NCBI GenBank assembly: GCA_020725985.1
Contig: DYTM01000023.1
Span: 5,556 to 11,368 of the forward strand
DNA from: Methanomassiliicoccus sp.
GTDB lineage: Archaea > Thermoplasmatota > Thermoplasmata > Methanomassiliicoccales > JACIVX01
Direction: 5' to 3'
DNA length: 5,813 nucleotides
Shown here: piece after piece, positions 1-5,239 of the stretch
How positions within the stretch are numbered: position 1 is the stretch's first letter
Layout of the letters: every line of letters begins with the position of its first letter
The notes under the pieces: generated by a model
The model's database searches: none
What the model was told of the DNA's origin: nothing
What the model saw: only the letters and a program-made list of their open reading frames with translations
Position numbers and translations under genes: made by a program

Positions 1-1151
1 GGGGTTTGGCCTGGCAGACCTATCATGAAGAACATGTCGAACCGGCCGCAGCCGTTGCCGAGCGCGCTCTTGACCGTCGACTCCATAGACGCTGTGTCGA
101 ACGGCCTCCCGAGCGCCCTCCTCACCTCGGGGTCGTGGGAATCCGGGGAGAACTGCATCGAGTAGCCGCCAGCGGACCTGGAAGCCGTTCGGTAGAAGTC
201 CTCGGGCGCCGGCGAGAACACCTCCAGGACCAGATGGTTCTTCACGCCGAGCCGCCTCGCCTCCCTGAAGAAGCGCTCTGCGTAGTCCTTCCCAGGCTGC
301 CTCAGGTCCCCGACGACGAAGGTGGGGGCGTCGAGATAGCACTGGATGTTGTAGACGTCCCTCGCGAGCTTCTCGGGGCCTCTGAAAGCGGGCCTCGATC
401 TTCCAAGGAAATTCTTCGTCACGGAGCAGGAGCCGCCGCAGACCACGCAGTTCATCGAGCAGCCCCGCGCCGAGAAGACCGCTGTGAGGGGGTAGCGGTC
501 CCAGTCCTTGAAGGGCTTGAACCCCTCCAGATCCCGGTGCCTGATCACAGACCGGATCATCCAGCCGTAGTCGATGTCCAGGTAGTCCAGATCGCCGGGG
601 ACGAAGGACAGGGGATTCTCCCTCACCTTCCCGGCCTCCTTCCAGGTGAGGTTCTGCACCTCGGCGAGGTCGCTTCCCCTCTCGAGCGCGCTCATCAGCT
701 CTCCGACGGGGACCTCGGTTGAATCCCCGCGCATCACCATGTCCACCTGGGGATATGCGATCAGCTCCCGGTGGAAGTAGGAGGAGGAGAAGCCTCCCAG
801 GAGAATCTTGGCGCCTGGATGGAGGCGCTTGACTATCTCCGCGACCGCCAAGGCGCCGTGGGCGTGGGGGAGCCAATGGAGGTCGATCCCGAACACCTCT
901 GCGTTCAGCCTCCTCAGGAGCGATTCGACGTCAAGGTTTCTATTGGAAAGCATGAGGCTCGCCAGGTTGACGATGCGGACCCTGTACCCCTCGTCGTGGA
1001 GGTGTGCCGCGATGGTGGTGAACCCGAAAGGGTACATCTCGAACACTGGCGTGGAGGGAACGAGATCACTCACGGGCCCGTAGAAGATCGGCTGCTTCCT
1101 GAAGTCGTACACGCTCGGGGCGTGGATGAGGATGAGGTCCTCCTTCGCCAG
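1..1151 (-). CDS. B12-binding domain / radical SAM protein, Ta0216-like family (C-terminus beyond window)
   Basis: The frame is open from 1151 to the window start, giving 383 residues with the 3' end missing. Residues about 5-150 look like a Rossmann-type cobalamin-binding domain: an opening strand DLILIHAPSVYDFR, then VFGIDLHWLPHAHGAL, then AKILLGGFSSSYF. The classical DxHxxG cobalamin motif is not evident. The radical SAM core follows, with ARGCSMNCVVC giving CxxxCxxC at Cys231, Cys235 and Cys238, which should hold the 4Fe-4S cluster. Further Cys follow directly (GGSC, Cys242). Near the cut end FFMIGLPGQT is the typical late barrel strand. The family is archaeal and its substrate is unknown to me; cobalamin suggests a methyl transfer or another difficult radical reaction. 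No ATG, GTG or TTG lies in frame between the uppS stop and residue 14. The start is placed at CTG 1151 because a GGAGGTG sits five bases upstream. It lies 48 bases downstream of uppS and may have its own promoter. Confidence 0.85.
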   Translation of the reverse strand, partial: MAKEDLILIHAPSVYDFRKQPIFYGPVSDLVPSTPVFEMYPFGFTTIAAHLHDEGYRVRIVNLASLMLSNRNLDVESLLRRLNAEVFGIDLHWLPHAHGALAVAEIVKRLHPGAKILLGGFSSSYFHRELIAYPQVDMVMRGDSTEVPVGELMSALERGSDLAEVQNLTWKEAGKVRENPLSFVPGDLDYLDIDYGWMIRSVIRHRDLEGFKPFKDWDRYPLTAVFSARGCSMNCVVCGGSCSVTKNFLGRSRPAFRGPEKLARDVYNIQCYLDAPTFVVGDLRQPGKDYAERFFREARRLGVKNHLVLEVFSPAPEDFYRTASRSAGGYSMQFSPDSHDPEVRRALGRPFDTASMESTVKSALGNGCGRFDMFFMIGLPGQT

Positions 1152-1156
1152 CTCGC

Positions 1157-1163
1157 CACCTCC
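1157..1163 (-). promoter_or_regulatory. Shine-Dalgarno site supporting a CTG start
   Basis: The minus strand reads GGAGGTG, matching the usual archaeal anti-Shine-Dalgarno sequence. It ends five bases before CTG 1151, in frame with the radical SAM protein. It is the strongest ribosome-binding site in the window and is the main reason for choosing a non-standard start there. Confidence 0.6.
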
Positions 1164-1189
1164 GCTGCCGGATTCATGAAAGGAGGAGT

Positions 1190-1197
1190 ACTTAAAC
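1190..1197 (-). promoter_or_regulatory. TATA-like box for the radical SAM gene
   Basis: The minus strand reads TTTAAGTA just after the uppS stop codon. A start of transcription about 26 bases downstream would fall near 1168 and give a leader of roughly 17 bases that contains the Shine-Dalgarno site. This is placement by spacing and composition only. The gene could also be co-transcribed with uppS. Confidence 0.4.
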
Positions 1198-1199
1198 GC

Positions 1200-2006
1200 T
1201 CACTTCCCGAACCGGCGCTGCCTCAGCTGATAGGTCCTGATCGCCCTCAGGAAGTCGATCTTCCTGAAGCCGGGCCAGTAAACGTCCGTGAAATAGAGCT
1301 CTGCATACGCAAGCTGCCAGAGGAGGAAGTTCGAGACCCTTTCCTCCCCGGAGGTGCGGAGCACCAGGTCCGGGTCCGGGAAGTCCGCAGTGTAGAGGAA
1401 GTTCGAGAAGACTTTCTCGTCGATCTCATCCACCTTCAACTCCCCCTTCCTCACCTTCTCCGCCACCTGCTTGATCGCCTGGATGATCTCCTGCCGGCTT
1501 CCGTAGGCGACGGCGATGTTGTAGAAGTACTGGTCGTATCCGGCCGTCCTCCCCTCGGCATACTCGATCGCCTTCCTCACCTTCTCCGGCAGGAGATCCC
1601 TCTGCCCAAGAACGGTCACCTTGATCTTGTGCTTGTGGATCCTCTCATCATCCCCGAGCTTCCTGAAGTTCTCCTCGAAGAGGTTCATCAGGTACTCGAC
1701 CTCGGATGGTGTCCTCGTGACGTTCTCGGTGGAGAAGGCGTACACGGTGAGGATCTTGACCCCGAGCTCGAGGCACCATTCCATGAGCTCCTCGAGCTTG
1801 TCCTTGCCCTTTATGTGCCCCTCGTTCGGCTGAAGCCCGAACTCCCTGGCGAACCGCCGGTTGCCGTCCATTATGATCGCTATATGCGACGGGATCTCGT
1901 GCTCCCGAACCTCCTTCAGCAGCCTCCGCTCGTATGTCTGATAGGCAGTGTTGGAGATGACCCTTGATATCTCGTTCCGGATGGGTTCCGCCTCCTGGGG
2001 GCTCAA
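1200..2006 (-). CDS. uppS: cis-prenyltransferase (polyprenyl / undecaprenyl diphosphate synthase family)
   Basis: A 268-residue, full-length member of the cis-prenyltransferase family, which adds isopentenyl diphosphate units to a prenyl diphosphate to make the long-chain polyprenol carrier. In archaea the product feeds dolichol-phosphate carriers for N-glycosylation. All family motifs are visible: HIAIIMDGNRR at 41-51 with the catalytic Asp47; the conserved His64 in EGH; FSTEN at 91-95; AYGSRQEI at 168-175; DPDLVLRTSGE at 211-221 with diphosphate-binding Arg217; Arg223; Glu236 in AYAELYF; and WPGF at 244-247. The enzyme is expected to be soluble or loosely membrane-associated. The start is TTG 2006. 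No ATG or GTG occurs in frame between it and the catalytic motif, and it lies about 26 bases from a TATA-like box, so the mRNA may be leaderless. The extra N-terminal 25 or so residues could be shorter in reality. It lies 28 bases downstream of mmp11. Confidence 0.95.
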   Translation of the reverse strand: MSPQEAEPIRNEISRVISNTAYQTYERRLLKEVREHEIPSHIAIIMDGNRRFAREFGLQPNEGHIKGKDKLEELMEWCLELGVKILTVYAFSTENVTRTPSEVEYLMNLFEENFRKLGDDERIHKHKIKVTVLGQRDLLPEKVRKAIEYAEGRTAGYDQYFYNIAVAYGSRQEIIQAIKQVAEKVRKGELKVDEIDEKVFSNFLYTADFPDPDLVLRTSGEERVSNFLLWQLAYAELYFTDVYWPGFRKIDFLRAIRTYQLRQRRFGK

Positions 2007-2027
2007 GACCTCATCACATTCCGTCGC

Positions 2028-2035
2028 GATATATC
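2028..2035 (-). promoter_or_regulatory. TATA box of uppS, overlapping the mmp11 stop codon
   Basis: The minus strand reads AAATAGATATATCG here. The 8-base palindrome GATATATC is the most A/T-rich spot between mmp11 and uppS and includes the last base of the mmp11 TAG stop. Its centre is about 26 bases from TTG 2006, the spacing expected between an archaeal TATA box and the transcription start, so the uppS message would begin at or next to its start codon. Confidence 0.5.
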
Positions 2036-2988
2036 TATTTTTCGAAGTCCTCTGGAAGCGAGGACGCGACCAGCCCGAGATCGAAGCATCCGATGCCCGC
2101 CACCGCCCCGATCGTTCCCCGCTTGCCGGTGATCTCGATCAGCCGGACGCCGTTCCTACCCGCCACCTCCCGAGCCTTCTCCAAGGTCAGGATGCTCCTC
2201 TTCGCCTCGAGGCCGTAGTCCGAAAGCTCCTTCGAAATCCGCAGCCCCTGGAATACGGCAAGAGTGGTGTTCGCCGAGATCGTGTTCTCTGTTACATACT
2301 TGACGACATAGTCCATCAACTTCTGGATGTCCCGCTCCTCGGCGGCGAATGAAACGCCGACCGAGACGCAGTTCGTCGTCTTCTCAGGGACGTTCGGGTT
2401 GAGCTGGATGATCTTGTGCTCAAGGAAATGCCCGAAAGGACAGGATCGCGCCAGCTTGAGCATCATCGCCCACGAAGCCCCCTTCTCCTTCGTGTCGGTG
2501 TCGTCCACCGCGAAGACCATCCGGACCATCTTCGGGGTGGTGATTGTGACCTCGATCCTATGCGCCCCTCCGATCTTGATGTCGTCGGGATACTCGGCCT
2601 CGAGGGTCCCCGGGCCCTGAGGGAGGCACGCCCCGATCCCGATGCTCGCACCTGCCAGACCCACCCAGGTGGTTTTGACCCTGTCTCCCTCCACCCTCAG
2701 GGCCTTGAGGCCCTGGCCGCCGAGGTCCTTCGAGGCCGGACCGAACTTGACCTCCTTCTCCCCAATGATCGTGTCCATGATGATCGTCGTTCCTTCGATC
2801 CGGACGTCGGTGATTATCCCGCCGGCCCTCTTCCTGTTGACCGCGTCCCATTCAACCGGGCCCTTTGCGATGCAATCCTCCACTATCCGGGCGATCCCGT
2901 TCTCCTCGTCGACAAGCGTTATGACTCCTTTGCAGAACAGCTTTCCGAATCGCTCTGTCAGCTCGTCTGGTGTGAGTATCTTAGACAT
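2035..2988 (-). CDS. mmp11: Methanogenesis marker protein 11 (TiaS-like core)
   Basis: A 317-residue protein that I recognise as methanogenesis marker protein 11, a family reported from methanogens and of unknown function. The diagnostic segment is VFAVDDTDTKEKGASW at 158-173. It is followed by KIIQLNPNVPEKTTNCVS at 192-209 and by GTIGAVAGIG at 291-300. These three blocks resemble, in the same order, the DDTD loop, the LNPN-P-KT block and the C-terminal IGA-AAIG block of TiaS, the ATP-dependent enzyme that puts agmatine on C34 of tRNA-Ile2. The OB-fold and zinc ribbon of TiaS are absent. The N-terminal 150 residues form a separate glycine-rich domain. No signal peptide or membrane helix is seen. 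The ATG lies 31 bases inside the end of the DUF2797 gene, which suggests translational coupling. The ribosome-binding site is weak. A link to methanogenesis is family knowledge; an RNA-related activity is inference. Confidence 0.87.
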   Translation of the reverse strand: MSKILTPDELTERFGKLFCKGVITLVDEENGIARIVEDCIAKGPVEWDAVNRKRAGGIITDVRIEGTTIIMDTIIGEKEVKFGPASKDLGGQGLKALRVEGDRVKTTWVGLAGASIGIGACLPQGPGTLEAEYPDDIKIGGAHRIEVTITTPKMVRMVFAVDDTDTKEKGASWAMMLKLARSCPFGHFLEHKIIQLNPNVPEKTTNCVSVGVSFAAEERDIQKLMDYVVKYVTENTISANTTLAVFQGLRISKELSDYGLEAKRSILTLEKAREVAGRNGVRLIEITGKRGTIGAVAGIGCFDLGLVASSLPEDFEK

Positions 2989-3911
2989 TCACTGCAGCCC
3001 CTGTCATCCCGGTCCGATTGGCGGTACAGGGCATCTTCTTGCACCCTATTATCCCTTTCGCGGGGAGGCTCGATGAACCTGCCTGGAAGGTCTGCGACCT
3101 CGAGTACTTTCGGCTTGCCAGAGCGCGCCTCCTCGTACAGCATGTGCCCGCCCTTCATCCCTACGACCCTTCCCGAATGCTCCCCGGCGGTGGAGAGGGG
3201 GAGGAGCGGCGCGTCCAGATGCCGCATGATGGGGTAGGCGTCCAGATGATGTACCTCGTCTACGACCGCGTACCTGCGCCTCTCCAGCTCCCTCAGGATG
3301 TGGGCGTGGGAGAGCTCGATCCGGGAACGGGGCGGGGAGGGGAGAAATCGCCGCGAGATCGCAACGGACGAGGTTTGCTGGGTCAGCCTCAGCGCCCTCG
3401 ATATCTCCCTCTCCGATCTCCTCGCCTCCAGTCTGCCCTCGCATATGACCAGGGGAGCGATCGCGTCTGCGCCCTGCTCGATCCCGCGGGTCCGGAGCCT
3501 CGAGCTCCCCGTCATCCCGATCTTGACGGCATCGCCTATGAACGCCGCATAGACCAGATGCTTCTTCCTGCAGAAATCGCAGTCGCAGATCTCACCGTTG
3601 CACCTCGGCTCGAAGATGCACTCCTGGACCGGGATCCACGGGGACGCGCAGGTGGGGCACTGGTCGAAGGTTCTCACAATCGCTCCAGTAGGGCAGGGAT
3701 GGTGGCCGTCATCGTCGAATCGCCCGACGCACCTCTTCTCCTCAGACACAAGCATATCGACTCGGGAGAGATCCTCCTCCACGACCTTCCCCTCGATATG
3801 ATCGAAGACCTCGAGATGGGGGACGAACTCGTCCCAGTAGAAGGATATGATGTGTTTCGGCCCCCGGAGGCCCTTCGCGCCGCCGAGGAGGCGGTCGGCC
3901 CGCACGAACAT
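2958..3911 (-). CDS. DUF2797-like cysteine-rich protein with GIY-YIG-like core
   Basis: A 317-residue protein whose centre matches what I know of the DUF2797 family. VYAAFIGDAVKIGMT at 120-134 is followed by LRTRGIEQGADA at 139-150, where TRGIEQGA parallels the family's TRWIDQGA. The VYAAF/VKIGMT/R pattern resembles the GIY-YIG nuclease fold, but this is my inference and no activity is established. Before it lies a cysteine-rich region likely to bind metal: Cys61, Cys73, Cys85 and Cys88 (CPTC), Cys98, Cys104, Cys109, Cys111 and Cys114 (CDFC). The domain seems to end near LPGRF (275-279). The last 37 or so residues are charged, contain another CSEC, and run into the mmp11 start. They may be a poorly conserved tail. 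ATG 3911 has no Shine-Dalgarno site but lies about 26 bases from a TATA-like box. The gene follows kptA by 62 bases. It is probably soluble. Confidence 0.75.
   Translation of the reverse strand: MFVRADRLLGGAKGLRGPKHIISFYWDEFVPHLEVFDHIEGKVVEEDLSRVDMLVSEEKRCVGRFDDDGHHPCPTGAIVRTFDQCPTCASPWIPVQECIFEPRCNGEICDCDFCRKKHLVYAAFIGDAVKIGMTGSSRLRTRGIEQGADAIAPLVICEGRLEARRSEREISRALRLTQQTSSVAISRRFLPSPPRSRIELSHAHILRELERRRYAVVDEVHHLDAYPIMRHLDAPLLPLSTAGEHSGRVVGMKGGHMLYEEARSGKPKVLEVADLPGRFIEPPRERDNRVQEDALYRQSDRDDRGCSECLRYSHQTS
3046..3053 (-). promoter_or_regulatory. Possible internal TATA-like box for mmp11
   Basis: The minus strand reads GGGATAATAGGG inside the 3' tail of the DUF2797 gene. A transcription start about 26 bases downstream would leave a leader of about 35 bases before the mmp11 ATG. 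The box is short and in coding sequence, so this is weak evidence that mmp11 can be transcribed on its own. Confidence 0.2.
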
Positions 3912-3932
3912 CGATCGGCAGTTGAGGGGAGG

Positions 3933-3947
3933 GATAATCTAGTTATC
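3933..3947 (-). promoter_or_regulatory. TATA-like box and small inverted repeat before the DUF2797 gene
   Basis: The minus strand reads GATAACTAGATTATC, with 5-base arms GATAA/TTATC around a CTAGA centre. The proximal GATTATC is centred about 26 bases upstream of ATG 3911, which fits a leaderless transcript. The symmetric arms could be an operator overlapping the promoter, but arms this short may be chance. The T-rich stretch just after the kptA stop (minus strand TTTGGTGCATTTT, 3961-3973) could act as a weak terminator for kptA. Confidence 0.4.
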
Positions 3948-3973
3948 GGGGCGGTCGGCGAAAATGCACCAAA

Positions 3974-4645
3974 TCATCCCGAGGCTGTGCCGTCCCCCTC
4001 TTCGCCCGGCTCCTCGGTCGCTCTCTTCAGGTAATCCGCGGGAACTTTCTCCGCCAGATAGACGGTCCTTCCTGCCTTCTGTATACGAAGACCGTCCTGC
4101 ACCGCCTTCCTCGCATCCACCTCCAGGATGACCGGGGAATCCGTTCTGACTGACCCGGCTGCAAACGCGTCCTTGTAAGTCTTCGACAGATGGACGAGCT
4201 TCCTGTCCGAGGGCTTCAGACCCGTCTCCAGAATGATGTCCGCCTCCTCTGGCGTCGTGGGATAGAACAGTTTGTCCGGGGTGTTGTCAGTCGGGAGCTT
4301 CAGGTCCAGGTCGATCGTGTGCCCGTACGTCGCTCTTATGAGGTCGTTGCTCACCTGGTACCTTCCCTTGGGATCGGTCTCGATGATGGCGATGAGGTGA
4401 TGCGGCCGAACCCAGTGGTATCTGCGTTGATGGGTCCTGAGCGCGTCGATGAAGTCCCTCAGACTGACGAAACCCTGGGGATCCATCTCCAGCCCGAACT
4501 TCTCGGGGAAGTGGCGAAGCGCCCCCGCCATCGTCCTCCCGATCTGCTCGAGCTCCTGCTCGTTCATGAGGAACCTGCCCTTGTCGCCGCAGATCGGGCA
4601 GCTCTCCCCCCGGAAGTATCCATGGACCTTGCATTCTCTGAGCAT
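3974..4645 (-). CDS. kptA: RNA 2'-phosphotransferase KptA/Tpt1 with N-terminal zinc ribbon
   Basis: A 223-residue archaeal KptA/Tpt1. The family transfers an internal RNA 2'-phosphate to NAD, releasing nicotinamide and ADP-ribose 1'',2''-cyclic phosphate. Residues 5-19 hold CKVHG and CPICG (Cys5, His8, Cys16, Cys19), a zinc ribbon common in archaeal members. The catalytic Arg-His pair is Arg44-His45 in GALRHFPEKFGL. The second Arg is Arg104 in IRATYGHTI and the third is Arg148 in SDRKLVHLS, so the expected Arg-His-Arg-Arg set is complete. Where the family usually has an LYHGT or LYYG-like NAD-contact segment, this protein has LFYPTT at 126-131. The C-terminal tail is acidic and probably disordered. 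ATG 4645 has no Shine-Dalgarno site, but a TATA-like box lies about 28 bases upstream. It stands apart from the OB-fold gene by 108 bases and precedes the DUF2797 gene. It should act in the cytoplasm on tRNA or other RNA. Confidence 0.93.
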   Translation of the reverse strand: MLRECKVHGYFRGESCPICGDKGRFLMNEQELEQIGRTMAGALRHFPEKFGLEMDPQGFVSLRDFIDALRTHQRRYHWVRPHHLIAIIETDPKGRYQVSNDLIRATYGHTIDLDLKLPTDNTPDKLFYPTTPEEADIILETGLKPSDRKLVHLSKTYKDAFAAGSVRTDSPVILEVDARKAVQDGLRIQKAGRTVYLAEKVPADYLKRATEEPGEEGDGTASG

Positions 4646-4753
4646 TTCGAATGATGAATCGGGTTCACTTCTTTAAGGTTTTCCGTCATCACGACGAAGT
4701 GGTTATGAAAGCCGTAGCCTGTCCAGTGTCGGAGAGCAAGATGGCGGGGACGG
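4646..4753. other. Intergenic region between the OB-fold gene and kptA
   Basis: These 108 bases carry no convincing reading frame, RNA gene or repeat on either strand. The kptA-proximal end holds the kptA TATA-like box. No clear hairpin or long oligo-T terminator for the upstream gene is visible. Confidence 0.6.
4671..4676 (-). promoter_or_regulatory. TATA-like box of kptA
   Basis: The minus strand reads AAAACCTTAAAGAAG, the only A/T-rich block close to the gene. The centre of TTAAAG is about 28 bases from ATG 4645, so transcription should start within a few bases of the start codon. Together with the lack of a Shine-Dalgarno site this suggests a nearly leaderless message. Confidence 0.5.
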
Positions 4754-5239
4754 CTACTTCTTCCCCTTCGCCTTCTCGATGCTGAAGGCCGTTACGGCCA
4801 CCTCCCCCGGCTTGAGGAGACTCCTGGATACCGCCCCGAGGACCCTCACCCTGTCCCCTTTTCTCAGCTCTTCAGCGGGCGCGAACAGCATCATCGCCGT
4901 CACTGCCCCCTTCCCGTCCGAGACCCTGAACCTGGGCCTTGCCAACCAGAGGAGACTCTGGCCCTCGATCATGCCCTCGACCGTGATGACCGTTCCCACG
5001 TCCGCGGAGCTTAGCTCAGATATCCGCCGCTCAGTGGCCTCGTCGCGGTACCCGTCGGCAAGGTTCCTGAAGGTCGCCCGATTGAGCCTCGCCATTCCCA
5101 GCGGGATGAGGTAGAGAAGGAGGACCATGCCTCCTCCGATGAGAAGAAAATAGAAGTCCTGGGTCATCAGAAAGACCCAGACCACGATGGCGAGCCAGAA
5201 TATGACGACTGCCAGCGCCAGCCTCGAAATCTTCGCCAT
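4754..5239 (-). CDS. Small membrane protein: two N-terminal helices plus cytoplasmic OB-fold-like domain
   Basis: A 161-residue protein that I cannot assign to a named family. Two hydrophobic helices are clear at about 5-25 (RLALAVVIFWLAIVVWVF) and 29-49. A charged linker follows at about 51-75. From about residue 80 the pattern is that of an OB fold: DVGTVITVEGMI, then FRVSDGKGAVTAMM, then LRKGDRVRVLGAVS, then EVAVTAFSIEK. The placement of GD-V-V-G after SDGKG is like nucleic-acid-binding OB domains of the tRNA anticodon-binding type, though NfeD-like membrane proteins also carry OB folds. The basic end is KAKGKK. The start is ATG 5239, overlapping the channel stop as TAATG, with GAGG ten bases upstream. 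The same frame stays open further upstream, but there it only shadows the channel gene. The overlap implies co-translation with the channel. Function unknown. Confidence 0.8.
   Translation of the reverse strand: MAKISRLALAVVIFWLAIVVWVFLMTQDFYFLLIGGGMVLLLYLIPLGMARLNRATFRNLADGYRDEATERRISELSSADVGTVITVEGMIEGQSLLWLARPRFRVSDGKGAVTAMMLFAPAEELRKGDRVRVLGAVSRSLLKPGEVAVTAFSIEKAKGKK

Noticed and set aside
771..1967. A 398-codon open frame on the plus strand, plus another at 6-722
   Set aside because: They lie exactly opposite the radical SAM gene and uppS, whose motifs are unmistakable. Their translations are rich in Leu, Pro, Arg, Glu and Val with no recognisable domain, as expected for the antisense of GC-rich genes.
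2696..2714. GC-rich inverted repeat AGGGCCT-TG-AGGCCCT
   Set aside because: It lies in the middle of mmp11 coding sequence, has no T tract after it, and is explained by GC-rich codons for Leu-Lys-Ala-Leu-Arg.
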